Part shown: one piece after another, positions 41,996 through 50,522 of the stretch
How the letters are laid out: the number at the start of each line of letters is the position of its first letter
Numbering within the stretch: the stretch's first letter is position 1
NCBI RefSeq assembly: GCF_914484835.1
Contig: NZ_CAJZAR010000062.1
Location: 372,001 to 436,000, forward strand
Direction of reading: 5' to 3'
DNA from: Paraburkholderia tropica
GTDB lineage: Bacteria > Pseudomonadota > Gammaproteobacteria > Burkholderiales > Burkholderiaceae
DNA length: 64,000 bases
The notes under the pieces: model-generated
Databases searched by the model: none
What the model saw: only the letters and a program-made list of their open reading frames with translations
What the model was told of the DNA's origin: nothing
Program-made: the position numbers and the translations under genes

Positions 41996-43048
41996 TTGAA
42001 AAGCACGACTCGTCTGCTTGCGGCGTCGGTGGTGGCGTCGGTCATTGGCGTTGGAGTGTCGTCGCCGGCATGGGCGGCTTCCGACAAGACCACGCTCGTC
42101 GTCATGATTCGCGGGCTCGACAACCCGTATCACGCCGACTATGCAGCGGGCGCGAAGGCGCTCGGCAAGAAGCTGGGTTTGCCCGTCGATGTGCTGAGCA
42201 GCGAGGGCAATAGCCAGAAACAGTTTTCCGATCTGAAAGCGGAGATCGCGAAAACGGGCGGCAACATGGTCGTGAACGTCGATCCGAACGAAGCGCCCGA
42301 TGTGGTGCCGATCGCGAAGATGCTGGAAAGCGCGGGCGTGTACTGGGTGAGCTGGTGGAACAAGCCGGACGACATCAAGGTGCAGGACTATCCGCACTGG
42401 GTCGCGCATATCAGTTTCGACGCCGTGGGGCAGGGGTATTTCAATGCGAAGACCCTCTTCAAAAACATGCCGACGCCGAACAAAGGTTCGATTATCGCGA
42501 TCCAGGGCATGTTGTCGAATAACGCGGCCATCGGGCGCTTCCAGGGCCTGCAAAAGGCGCTCAAGGAAACGCCTGGCGTGAAGCTCGTGCAATGGGAAGC
42601 CGCCGATTGGGACACCAACAAGGCCTACGAAATCACCAAGCAATTGCTGGCCGCGCATCCCGATACGGCGGGCGTGTGGGCCGCCAACGACAACATGGCG
42701 CTCGGCGCGGTGGCCGCGCTCAAGGAGGCGGGTCTCGGCGGCAAGGTCAAGGTGAGCGGGACGGACGGCGTGCCCGATGCGTTCGACGCGATCAAGGACG
42801 GCACGATGTCCTCGACCGAATACGATGATGCGCGCTATCAGGCGCAACTCGGTTTGTCGATGGCGCTCGCGGCCAGGCAGGGCGCGCTCGACGTGAAGGC
42901 CACGCCCGCCAAATACCGCGCGTTTCTGATTCCCGGCATCGAAGTCGATCGCTCGAACGTGGAGAAAGTCGTGAAGGACACGGTCAGCAAGATGCCGGAT
43001 TACGACCTGAAGAACTTCTACGCGCGCTGGGTTGCACCGCTCAAATAA
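41996..43048 (+). CDS. Periplasmic sugar-binding protein of the second CUT2 importer
   Basis: A 350-residue periplasmic binding protein type 1, only distantly related to the two other CUT2 binding proteins. The signal peptide ends SPAWA before ASDKT. The ligand-pocket aromatics WVSWWNKPDD are unusual and suggest a carbohydrate or aromatic-containing ligand. The start is TTG at 41996 preceded by GAGAGGAG; no ATG fits. It is followed by permease, ATPase and a second permease, so the importer is complete. Confidence 0.93.
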   Translation: MKSTTRLLAASVVASVIGVGVSSPAWAASDKTTLVVMIRGLDNPYHADYAAGAKALGKKLGLPVDVLSSEGNSQKQFSDLKAEIAKTGGNMVVNVDPNEAPDVVPIAKMLESAGVYWVSWWNKPDDIKVQDYPHWVAHISFDAVGQGYFNAKTLFKNMPTPNKGSIIAIQGMLSNNAAIGRFQGLQKALKETPGVKLVQWEAADWDTNKAYEITKQLLAAHPDTAGVWAANDNMALGAVAALKEAGLGGKVKVSGTDGVPDAFDAIKDGTMSSTEYDDARYQAQLGLSMALAARQGALDVKATPAKYRAFLIPGIEVDRSNVEKVVKDTVSKMPDYDLKNFYARWVAPLK

Positions 43049-43139
43049 AACCGCGCATCAGGTCTCGAAGCAAGCTTTCGGCGCGGGCGTTCGAAACGGG
43101 AACGCTCGCGGCTGGAACCACCAGGAGGGATGGTAGTTC

Positions 43140-44171
43140 ATGGAACCTGTGGAAAGCATGGGCGACGCGAGTTTCTCGCGCGAGCCCGCACAACACGCGT
43201 GGATGCAGGGCGCGAGACGCTGGCTGCGCCGCACCGGCGTGGGCGCACAGCTGCTCTCGCTCGCGCTGATCGTGGCGGTGTTCGCCATCGGCACACGCGG
43301 CGCGAGCCTCTCGTGGGACAACGTGCAGGTTGTGCTGAGTCTCGCAGCCATTCCCGCGATTCTCGCCGTTGGACTGCACTTGACCATCGTGATCGGCGGT
43401 ATCGATCTTTCGCTGCAAGGCACGGTCGCGTTGTGCGCGGTCTTTGTCGGCGTGCTCAGCAAGAACCGCTACAACGAGCACGACGTCGGGCTCTGGATTT
43501 TGCCGATCTGTCTCGCCATTGGCGGCGCGGCAGGTATGTTGACTGGCGTACTCCATACAAAACTCAGGATTCCTTCGTTCATTACCACGTTGGGCGTGAG
43601 CTGGGTGCTCTATGGCGTGGCCGTCTACGTGAACAAGGCGATGCTGATTACGCTGCTCGATAACCGCATTCAGAACTTCATCAACGACAAGCCGCTGGGC
43701 GTCGCGAATGTCGTGCTGGTGGCGCTGGCGATTGTCATCGCCGTGCAGTTCTTCGAGGATCGCACACGCACCGGCCGCTATCTCTACGCGATCGGCGGCG
43801 ACGAAGCGCTGGCGCGCCAGGCGGGCGTGAACGTGCCGCGTATGAAAGTGATCGCGTTCGCTATCGCCGGTTGTCTCTATGGCCTGGGCGCGCTGCTGCT
43901 TGTGAGCCGGATGGGCAGCGCGACCGCGCGCACCGGCCTCAATCTGCTGTTTCCGGTGATCACAGCCGTTGCAGTGGGCGGCGTGTCGCTCACGGGCGGA
44001 CTGGGCGGCGCGAAGAATGCATTGCTCGGCACGCTCGTGCTGGCCGTGCTTAATAACGGCATGGTGCTGATGGCCGTGAATCCGTACGCGCAAACGGCCG
44101 TCAACGGCATCGTGCTGATCGTTGCCGTTGCGCTCACGCTCGACCGCCGCAAGCTCGGCTTCATCAAATAA
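43140..44171 (+). CDS. CUT2 ABC transporter permease 1
   Basis: A 343-residue inner-membrane permease with about 8-10 helices. It has the RbsC-like motif VIGGIDLSLQGTVALCAV and the late GGVSLTGGLGGAKNALLG. The N-terminal 35 residues are hydrophilic. AGGAGG is found about eleven bases before the ATG. It differs clearly from permease 2 of the same operon, so the two probably form a heterodimer. The ATPase follows after 9 bp. Confidence 0.92.
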   Translation: MEPVESMGDASFSREPAQHAWMQGARRWLRRTGVGAQLLSLALIVAVFAIGTRGASLSWDNVQVVLSLAAIPAILAVGLHLTIVIGGIDLSLQGTVALCAVFVGVLSKNRYNEHDVGLWILPICLAIGGAAGMLTGVLHTKLRIPSFITTLGVSWVLYGVAVYVNKAMLITLLDNRIQNFINDKPLGVANVVLVALAIVIAVQFFEDRTRTGRYLYAIGGDEALARQAGVNVPRMKVIAFAIAGCLYGLGALLLVSRMGSATARTGLNLLFPVITAVAVGGVSLTGGLGGAKNALLGTLVLAVLNNGMVLMAVNPYAQTAVNGIVLIVAVALTLDRRKLGFIK

Positions 44172-44180
44172 GGCCGCCCT

Positions 44181-45737
44181 ATGGAAACACTCGAAACGCC
44201 TGATACGCATGGCGAACAGGACACCGGCGTGGTGCTCGCGCTCGAAGGCATCACGCGCCGATTTCCCGGCGTGATCGCGCTCGATGATGTCTCGCTGACC
44301 GTGCGCAGGAACGAAATTCTGGGGCTGGTCGGCGAAAACGGCGCGGGCAAGTCGGTGCTCACGAAAATCATGACGGGCATTTATCAGCCCGACGAAGGGC
44401 GATTGATGCTGGACGGCAAAAAGGTCGTCATGAAGGGCACGGCGGATGCGATCCGCAAAGGTATCGGCGTGGTGTTTCAGGAAGGTTCGCTGATTCCGAA
44501 TCTCTCGATCACCGAGAATCTGTTTCTGTGCCACGAAGAACGCTTTCGCCGCTTTGGCGTGCTGTCGCGGCGCGAGATGGCGGCGGAGGCGCGGCGCGTG
44601 CTCGAACCGATGAATCTCGATGTCGACATGGATCTGCCTGTCGCTTCAATCTCGCCCGCGGCACGGCAGATGGTGGAAATCGCGCGCATGGTCTGGCTCT
44701 GCGAGCAATATGGCGCGTCGAATCCGATTGTGATTCTCGACGAACCGACCACCGTGCTCAATGACGGCGAGCGCGACACGCTGTTCGACATTCTCAATCG
44801 CCTGAAAAGCCGCGCCTCGATGATCCTCATCTCGCACCGGCTTCAGGAGGTGCTGGAGAATTGCGATCGCATCGTCGTGCTCAAGGACGGCCGCAACGTG
44901 ACCGACATGTCCACGTCCGGGCTGGATATCGCCAATGTCGAAAAGCTGCTCGTGGGGCACGATTTTGCGGGCGACCGCTTTCGCGAAAGCGAGCAGCGCG
45001 CGCCGGGCGGGAAGGTGACGTTCCGCGTCGATCAACTCGCGAAACAAGGCGAATTCGCGCCGCTGAGTTTCGAGGTGCGCGAAGGCGAGATCGTCAGTCT
45101 CGTCGGACTCGTGGGCTCGGGGAAGGAAGCCCTGTGCCGCTGCATCGCCGGGCTGGATCGTTACGACGCGGGCACGCTCGTGGTCGAAGGCAAGACGCCC
45201 GTGAACGGATCGTCGCGATCCGCCGTGCTGCATGGCGTGGGACACGTGCCCATCGAGCGGCGCGAAGAAGGGCTCGCGCTGAATATGAGTGTGGCCGACA
45301 ACATCAATTATCTCGTGCTCGACAAGCTCAAGGTGGGCGGCATGATCAGCACGCGCAGAGAGCATGAGCACGCGAAACAGTGGGTGGCGGAATGCCTCGT
45401 CAAGACGCCTTCGATTCATGCGGCCTGTTCGGGATTGAGCGGCGGCAATCAGCAAAAGATCATTCTGTCGAAATGGCTGAGTTCGGACGTGCGCCTGCTG
45501 ATTCTCGATCATCCAACGCGCGGTATCGATATCAAGGCCAAGGACGAGGTCTATCGGCTCATTCGCAAATTCGCCAACGCTGGCATTGCCATGATCATCA
45601 TGTGCGACACGCTGGAGGAGGATATCGGCCTCGCCAACCGTCTGCTAATCATGCGCGACCGGCGTTTGATCGGCGAACTGGAGGCGTCGGCGCACGCCAA
45701 GCCGACGCCGCAGGATCTGATCAAGCTGATCGTCTGA
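44181..45737 (+). CDS. CUT2 ABC transporter ATPase with altered second Walker B
   Basis: A 518-residue double ATPase. NBD1 has GENGAGKS at 51-58 and Walker B IVILDEPTTVL. NBD2 has GLVGSGKEA and a normal signature SGLSGGNQQKII, but Walker B reads LLILDHPTRGID: the catalytic Glu is His. I know this variant from other sugar importers, where one site is non-hydrolytic. No clear Shine-Dalgarno is seen before ATG 44181, so translation may be coupled to the permease. It drives the importer made with the neighbouring genes. Confidence 0.92.
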   Translation: METLETPDTHGEQDTGVVLALEGITRRFPGVIALDDVSLTVRRNEILGLVGENGAGKSVLTKIMTGIYQPDEGRLMLDGKKVVMKGTADAIRKGIGVVFQEGSLIPNLSITENLFLCHEERFRRFGVLSRREMAAEARRVLEPMNLDVDMDLPVASISPAARQMVEIARMVWLCEQYGASNPIVILDEPTTVLNDGERDTLFDILNRLKSRASMILISHRLQEVLENCDRIVVLKDGRNVTDMSTSGLDIANVEKLLVGHDFAGDRFRESEQRAPGGKVTFRVDQLAKQGEFAPLSFEVREGEIVSLVGLVGSGKEALCRCIAGLDRYDAGTLVVEGKTPVNGSSRSAVLHGVGHVPIERREEGLALNMSVADNINYLVLDKLKVGGMISTRREHEHAKQWVAECLVKTPSIHAACSGLSGGNQQKIILSKWLSSDVRLLILDHPTRGIDIKAKDEVYRLIRKFANAGIAMIIMCDTLEEDIGLANRLLIMRDRRLIGELEASAHAKPTPQDLIKLIV

Positions 45738-45764
45738 ACGAAGCTCTCGACAAGGAACCGTAAA

Positions 45765-46760
45765 TTGGACGCACCTTCTTTTGATGGCGCCCAGCGCGCC
45801 TCTTCGCGCACCGGCGTCAAGCATTTGACGAGCCGATTGAAGCCAATCCATTTGACGCTCGCGCTGATCGTGGTCGTCGGCGCATTCATGGCGATCGGCA
45901 ACGACAATTTTCTGTCTCTGTACAACATCAATACGATTCTGGACTTCGGCGCCATTCTGCTGATCGCCGCGCTCGGGCAAATGTTCGTCATTCTGATTGG
46001 CGGTATCGATCTTTCGGTTGGTGGAACGATTTCACTGGTTTCGGTGGTGTTTATTACGCTTGTACATCGCGTTGGGTATTGGGCGTATCCGGTCTGTCTC
46101 GCGCTCGGGTTGGCGCTCGGTTATATCAACGGCGTGATTCTGACGCGCGTGAAAATACCGTCGTTCATCGCCACGCTCGGCACAGGCGGCATCATCACGA
46201 GTCTCGCTTATCTGGTGTCTCCGCGCCCCGTTAGCGCTGCGCCCGGCGATTATTCGATGCTCGATATCGTCAACGGCACGGTGTTTTCGATCAGCAACGT
46301 GTTTATTATCGGCGCGCTGGTTTTTTGCGCGGTTGCCATGTTCCTGCGTTTCACGCGCACGGGGCGCAATATCTATTTCGTGGGGAGCAATATCCGCATG
46401 GCGTGGATGTCCGGCACCGACATCGCGCAGACCCGCAACGTGCCGTTCATGATTTCCGGCGCGTGCGCGGCGCTCGTCGGCATCATTATTTCCTCGGTGC
46501 GTTTCGGCGGCGATCCGGTGGTGGGAACCTCTTATGTACTCAATTCCATCGCGGCCGTGGTGGTGGGTGGCACGGCGCTTACTGGCGGCGCGGGCGGCGT
46601 GCTCAACGTGCTGTTCGGTACGCTCTTTCTCAGCATGCTCGATAACGGCATGAACGTGATCGGCGTGGACCAGTATTTTCAGCAAGCGATTTACGGCGCC
46701 ATGATTATTTTTGGCGTGGCGGTCACATTTGACCGCAAAAAGACGCCGATTATCAAATGA
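45765..46760 (+). CDS. CUT2 ABC transporter permease 2
   Basis: A 331-residue permease with the motif LIGGIDLSVGGTISLVSV and late GGTALTGGAGGVLNVLFG. The start is TTG at 45765 after AAGGAA; no ATG fits. Its stop overlaps the next start by ATGA. With the permease at 43140-44171 it makes a heterodimeric channel, an arrangement (permease-ATPase-permease) found in a subset of CUT2 importers. Confidence 0.92.
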   Translation: MDAPSFDGAQRASSRTGVKHLTSRLKPIHLTLALIVVVGAFMAIGNDNFLSLYNINTILDFGAILLIAALGQMFVILIGGIDLSVGGTISLVSVVFITLVHRVGYWAYPVCLALGLALGYINGVILTRVKIPSFIATLGTGGIITSLAYLVSPRPVSAAPGDYSMLDIVNGTVFSISNVFIIGALVFCAVAMFLRFTRTGRNIYFVGSNIRMAWMSGTDIAQTRNVPFMISGACAALVGIIISSVRFGGDPVVGTSYVLNSIAAVVVGGTALTGGAGGVLNVLFGTLFLSMLDNGMNVIGVDQYFQQAIYGAMIIFGVAVTFDRKKTPIIK

Positions 46761-47830
46761 CGTTTGCCTTTCCTTCGACGAGACAAACCAATATGAATGC
46801 AATCGCAACGAGAGCCGTAGCGGCCAACGGGCTGGCCGTGACGACCATGGGACTCGGCGGAACCGGGCTCGGCAATATGTATCGCGCGACCGATCCAGAG
46901 GTCGCCACTGCCACCGTTCATGCCGCCTTCGAGCGCGGCATGCGCTATTTCGACACCGCGCCGGTTTACGGTTACGGCCTGGCCGAAACGCGTCTGGGAG
47001 AAGCGATTAAAACGCTGCCGCGCGATGAGATCGTAATCTCCTCGAAAGTCGGCTACAGCCTCGTGCCGATTGCCGAGCGCGAGAAGTCGCCCGCGCTGTG
47101 GGCCGATGCGCCCGCATTCAAACCCGAATTCGATTATTCGCGCGACGCCGTGCTCCGTTCGATCGAGCAAAGCCTGAAGCGGCTGGGTGTGGATCGCATC
47201 GACATGATCGCGATTCACGATCCCGACGAATCGCTCGTTTTCGGTCCCGGCGAAGACCCCTATGCGCGCAGCCATTTTCGCGAGGCGATGGACGGCGCGT
47301 ATGTCGTGCTCGACGAATTGCGTTCTCAGGGCGTGATCGGCGCAGTGGGCGTGGGCATCAATCAATGGCAGATGCTTTCGGATTTCGTGACGGCGGGGCG
47401 CTTCGATTATTTCCTGCTCGCCGGACGTTATACGCTGCTGGAGCAAGAGCCGTTGCGCACGCTGTTTCCGCTTTGCGAGCAACGCAACACGAAGCTCATT
47501 ATCGGCGGCCCGTATAACTCGGGCATTCTCGCGTCCGGGCCAGTGCAAAACGCCACGTTCAATACGCGGCCCGCGCCGCCGTTCGTGATTGACCGCGTGC
47601 GCCGCATTCAGCAGGTGTGTCAGCGTCATGCCGTGCCGCTGGCTGCTGCGGCGTTGCAATTTCCGCTGGGTCATCCGCTGGTTGCGAGTGTGATTCCGGG
47701 CGCGCGCAGCGTGGCCGAACTGGAAGAGAACGTAGCGTTCATGCGGCATCCGATTCCGGCCGCGTTGTGGTCCGACCTCAAGGAAGAAGGGCTGATGGAT
47801 GCGAAAGCGCCGGTGCCCGCGAGGGTTTAG
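46757..47830 (+). CDS. Aldo/keto reductase, L-fucose/D-threo-aldose dehydrogenase-like
   Basis: A 357-residue AKR. The motif GLGGTGLGNMYRATD and FDTAPVYGYGLAETRLG (catalytic Asp and Tyr), Lys in VISSKVG and His in IAIHDPDES match the pyridoxal-4-dehydrogenase/L-fucose dehydrogenase group. These oxidise aldoses at C1 to lactones with NAD(P). The start overlaps the permease stop as ATGA, so the enzyme is coupled to the importer; an inner ATG at 46793 is an alternative. Its likely substrate is the sugar carried by that importer. Confidence 0.91.
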   Translation: MTFAFPSTRQTNMNAIATRAVAANGLAVTTMGLGGTGLGNMYRATDPEVATATVHAAFERGMRYFDTAPVYGYGLAETRLGEAIKTLPRDEIVISSKVGYSLVPIAEREKSPALWADAPAFKPEFDYSRDAVLRSIEQSLKRLGVDRIDMIAIHDPDESLVFGPGEDPYARSHFREAMDGAYVVLDELRSQGVIGAVGVGINQWQMLSDFVTAGRFDYFLLAGRYTLLEQEPLRTLFPLCEQRNTKLIIGGPYNSGILASGPVQNATFNTRPAPPFVIDRVRRIQQVCQRHAVPLAAAALQFPLGHPLVASVIPGARSVAELEENVAFMRHPIPAALWSDLKEEGLMDAKAPVPARV

Positions 47831-48111
47831 CATGGGTGTGCCGCGCGATTCAGGAGAAGGCTTCCGTCCGTAAGCTGTTCGATCTCGACCTCTGGGCCGG
47901 AGTAAGACGTCATCGACGCCGGCTTCCGCCCTGTTCGTCGGAACGAGTTTCCCGAACCGGCCAAAACCATCTTCGATCAGGCACTAGCCGGATCAGGTAT
48001 CCCCGACCATGGCTGTGCTTATGCGCGCTTTTGCGCTGCCTGAGTCCTGCGAGGCAATTCAAGTAAACTGGAGACACATCTCTAAACCTGTTCGGCCCCT
48101 CTAAAATCCGG

Positions 48112-48117
48112 TTGACA
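48112..48117 (+). promoter_or_regulatory. -35 hexamer TTGACA of the GntR promoter
   Basis: A perfect consensus -35 that directly abuts the operator at 48118-48138. The -10 would lie within or just after it (ACAATT at 48135 or AATTAT at 48137). The same arrangement occurs before hyuA. Confidence 0.55.
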
Positions 48118-48138
48118 TTGTCGTCATTATGTCGACAA
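48118..48138. promoter_or_regulatory. Operator 1: TTGTCGTC-ATTAT-GTCGACAA
   Basis: A 21-bp near-perfect palindrome (7 of 8 arm positions) in front of the GntR gene. Copies occur at 50187-50207 and 50357-50377. It lies between -35 and -10, so binding should repress. The probable binder is the GntR/FCD protein encoded next to it. Confidence 0.75.
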
Positions 48139-48233
48139 TTATATGAGCAGAGTCCCCTCGCGGTGACGCGACAAAGCAGATTGGACAAAGCAGGGTCGCA
48201 CGCTCCACAAGCTGCAAGAATTCAGGAATTGAT

Positions 48234-48992
48234 ATGGCTAAGCCAGTAGCGGAACAGCCGTCCGGCAAAGAAACGGGCGCTGCCCGGGTGTATAAGATGC
48301 TCCGCAGCGAGATTCTCACCATGACGCTCTCCCCCGGCGAGGCGCTGGACGAAGTCAGTCTTGCGGAGCGTTTCGATTCGTCGCGCTCTCCGATCCGGGA
48401 GGCGCTCGTACGGCTTTCCGCCGATGGGCTGGTGACCACGCTCGCCAATCGCAGCACCGTTGTCACGCCGATGGAACTGGCCCGGGTGCCTGAATTTCTC
48501 GACGCACTGGATCTTCTGCAACGTGTCACGACGCGCCTGGCTGCGCTGCATCGCACGCCGGCGGATCTCGTGAAAATCCGCGAGACGTACAAGGCCTATC
48601 AGAAAGGCGTGGCGACGAGCATCAAAACGCGCGTCAGCCTGCCGATGATCGAGACGAATTACGATTTCCATATGGCGGTCGCGCGCGCCGGGCGTAACAC
48701 CTATTTCGCCGATCTGTACAGTCGCCTGCTGGACGAAGGGCGCAGAATGCTCCATCTGCACCTGCAATTCAAGCTCCAGGACCCCAACATCAGTCCGCAG
48801 GAGATGGGCTCGGATCACACCGAAATTCTCGATGCGATCGAAAGAGGCGACGCCGATAAGGCTGAAGAATATGGCCATCTGCACGCCGTGCAGTTCAAGG
48901 GCCAATTTATGGAATTCATGGACCGCAACCTCACTGCGTCCGTGCCGCTGAACTACCGCGCGCCGTCGCGCGAAGCGACGACGACGCAATAA
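48234..48992 (+). CDS. GntR-family regulator with FCD (FadR C-terminal) domain
   Basis: A 252-residue regulator. The N-terminal winged HTH has LSPGEALDEVSLAERFDSSRSPIREALVRL, typical of GntR. The C-terminal FCD domain has candidate metal ligands in NYDFHMAVA, SDHTEIL and LHAVQF (Asp/His/His/His). AGGA is eight bases before the ATG. FCD regulators sense organic acids or amino acids. Three copies of a matching palindrome lie before this gene, before the leftward SDR and before hyuA, so it is likely the repressor of the whole region. Confidence 0.93.
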   Translation: MAKPVAEQPSGKETGAARVYKMLRSEILTMTLSPGEALDEVSLAERFDSSRSPIREALVRLSADGLVTTLANRSTVVTPMELARVPEFLDALDLLQRVTTRLAALHRTPADLVKIRETYKAYQKGVATSIKTRVSLPMIETNYDFHMAVARAGRNTYFADLYSRLLDEGRRMLHLHLQFKLQDPNISPQEMGSDHTEILDAIERGDADKAEEYGHLHAVQFKGQFMEFMDRNLTASVPLNYRAPSREATTTQ

Positions 48993-49059
48993 CGTTTCGG
49001 GTCCAATCGACGTGACTCCCGTCTACCAGACGGAAGTCACGCTAGGCATCGCAGCGCGC

Positions 49060-49266
49060 CTATTTCGCCGACGCGCTGCTCTGCGCCGGCTCCGCGAGCG
49101 TGCCGCCGACCGACCACATCGAGCGTTCCACTTCCGTCATCACCAGTTGCACGTCCGAGAGCGGGCATTTAGCGATACGCGCGGTTTCGCGCGTCAATAC
49201 TTCTGCAAGTTCTGCCTTCTGGGCATGCGTTCTGCCTGTGAGCATTTCCAGTCGAATGATTGGCAT
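49060..49266 (-). CDS. 4-oxalocrotonate tautomerase-family small protein
   Basis: A 68-residue tautomerase. After removal of Met, Pro1 is the catalytic base (PIIRLEMLTGRT), and Arg12 and the hydrophobic wall (VERSMWSVGG, Trp in place of Phe50) are present. Such enzymes catalyse keto-enol tautomerisation of unsaturated 2-oxo acids and act as hexamers. It lies 33 bp downstream of the SDR and is probably its operon partner. The gene is convergent with GntR. Confidence 0.88.
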   Translation of the reverse strand: MPIIRLEMLTGRTHAQKAELAEVLTRETARIAKCPLSDVQLVMTEVERSMWSVGGTLAEPAQSSASAK

Positions 49267-49299
49267 TACGAATTGTCCTTGAGTGTTCCGATTGTGGAG

Positions 49300-50085
49300 T
49301 TAGTTAGGCTGCGATGCGTATGCGAGGTAAGCCGAACGAACGAGCCATCCGCAATCGATCGGCAGCGTCGAACCGGTGATCGCTGAAGCGCCTGGCGAAC
49401 ACAGGAAGAAGATCGCGTCTGCCACTTCAGAAGGCTTGACGAAGCGCTTTAACGCCGACATGTCGATAATTGCCTTCGGATCGCGCTCTCCGCTGTCGAT
49501 GCGATTCTGCATCGCGGGCGTGAGGGTGTAGCCAGGCGCTACCGCATTGACGCGCACGCCGCTCGGCCCCCATTCTGCCGCCATCACTTCGGTCATCATT
49601 TTCAGCCCGGCCTTGCCAACGGCGTATCCGATCTGCGCGGAAGGGCGATACGTCGTTAGCGAGCAGAGATTGACGATGGCGCCTTCGCCTTGACGGCACA
49701 TTTCGCGGGCAAATGCTCGCGAAACCAGTAGCGTCCCGCGCACGTTGATGTCGTAAAGGCGGTCGATTTCCGCGACATCGACTTCGAGCAACCGCACGGC
49801 ATTCTGCAAAATGCCGCCCGAATTCACCAGCGCATCGGGTACGCCAAAGCGCTCGATCACCTCGGCGGCAAAGCGGCGCACATCGTCCTCCTTCGATACG
49901 TCGACCGCCAGAAACTCGGCGGTCGCGCCGGATTGCTGCATGTCGGCCACGACGCTCGCGCCGCGATCAGCGTTCACGTCGGCCACCACGACGCGATAAC
50001 CGGCGTCGCCAAACCGACGCGCAGTCGCTTCGCCGATACCGCTTGCACCGCCCGTCACCACGACCAGATTTTGCTGCTTGTTCAT
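49300..50085 (-). CDS. SDR-family oxidoreductase
   Basis: A 261-residue classical SDR. TGGASGIGEA is the NAD(P) motif, LVNSGGIL is a variant of NNAG, and the catalytic residues are Ser in NLCSLTT and Tyr/Lys in GYAVGKAG. The C-terminus ITGSTLPIDCGW is close to the usual VDGGY. Operator 2 (50187-50207) lies about 100 bp upstream, so it is likely GntR-regulated, together with the tautomerase gene that follows. Confidence 0.92.
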   Translation of the reverse strand: MNKQQNLVVVTGGASGIGEATARRFGDAGYRVVVADVNADRGASVVADMQQSGATAEFLAVDVSKEDDVRRFAAEVIERFGVPDALVNSGGILQNAVRLLEVDVAEIDRLYDINVRGTLLVSRAFAREMCRQGEGAIVNLCSLTTYRPSAQIGYAVGKAGLKMMTEVMAAEWGPSGVRVNAVAPGYTLTPAMQNRIDSGERDPKAIIDMSALKRFVKPSEVADAIFFLCSPGASAITGSTLPIDCGWLVRSAYLAYASQPN

Positions 50086-50186
50086 AAGACGCCCTCATTG
50101 TGTTGAGCGCTCCCGCGCCACCGCGGCGCAAGAGTGTTTTTGCGTACTTCCCTCTGACGAAAAGCCATCTTTTTTAGTTGTTTGTT

Positions 50187-50207
50187 AGTCGACCAAATGT
50201 CGACAAA
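50187..50207. promoter_or_regulatory. Operator 2: TAGTCGAC-CAAAT-GTCGACAA
   Basis: Same 8-5-8 structure as operators 1 and 3, read on the other strand as TTGTCGAC-ATTTG-GTCGACTA. It lies upstream of the leftward SDR-tautomerase genes. Confidence 0.72.
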
Positions 50208-50307
50208 TGCTTGCACTAGCCAAAAAAACTGTCAAGCAAAGAGCGACTTTTGACGCGGATTTTGGTCCAGGGTTTTCCTTGGGTACACGGAAATACCATT
50301 GAAAACA

Positions 50308-50327
50308 AAGGACAAAATCCTTTTGTC
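50308..50327. other. Nested inverted repeats between divergent promoters
   Basis: GACAAAA-TCC-TTTTGTC forms a 7-bp stem, and overlapping AAAGGA and TCCTTT pair alternatively. A T-rich stretch follows at 50333-50347. It may insulate the two promoters or be a terminator-like element; its role is unknown. Confidence 0.4.
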
Positions 50328-50356
50328 TGGCGTTTTCTCTTTTTTTCTCGTTGACT

Positions 50357-50377
50357 TTGTCGTCATTTGGTCGACAA
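50357..50377. promoter_or_regulatory. Operator 3: TTGTCGTC-ATTTG-GTCGACAA
   Basis: Matches operator 1 in both arms and lies immediately after the -35 TTGACT (50351-50356), exactly as in the GntR promoter. It controls the hyuA operon. Confidence 0.75.
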
Positions 50378-50522
50378 TTGGTGTGCGGCGGATGTACCTG
50401 AGAACGCACTCAAGCAGCAGCCTGGCGAGGACTTGATCAACCCTCTGCCGGGAGCGATTCCTGGCACGCATCCCCTCTCGTTAGCGGTATTTGCATCGCG
50501 CAAACTCTGAACGGATGAAACT

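Larger units (their letters stand above)
47831..48233. other. 403-bp gap with a possible gene remnant and the GntR promoter
   Basis: One frame after a stop at about 47902-47904 reads through 48042-48044 and encodes about 45 residues with natural-looking composition (VIDAGFRPVRRNEFPEP..., ending GIPDHGCAYARFCAA). I do not recognise the family. There is no start codon or ribosome site, so it may be the tail of a decayed gene. The rest holds the GntR promoter and operator at 48112-48138. Confidence 0.3.
50086..50522. other. 437-bp divergent promoter region with two operators
   Basis: AT-rich. It holds operator 2 (50187-50207) for the leftward SDR and operator 3 (50357-50377) with a -35 TTGACT (50351) for hyuA. 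Between them is a nested hairpin (50308-50327). No gene is supportable here. Confidence 0.6.

Noticed and set aside
49060..49266. Dismissing the 68-codon frame as noise
   Set aside because: Kept as a gene because Pro1, Arg12 and the overall tautomerase pattern are clear; the plus-strand frame over it is the shadow.
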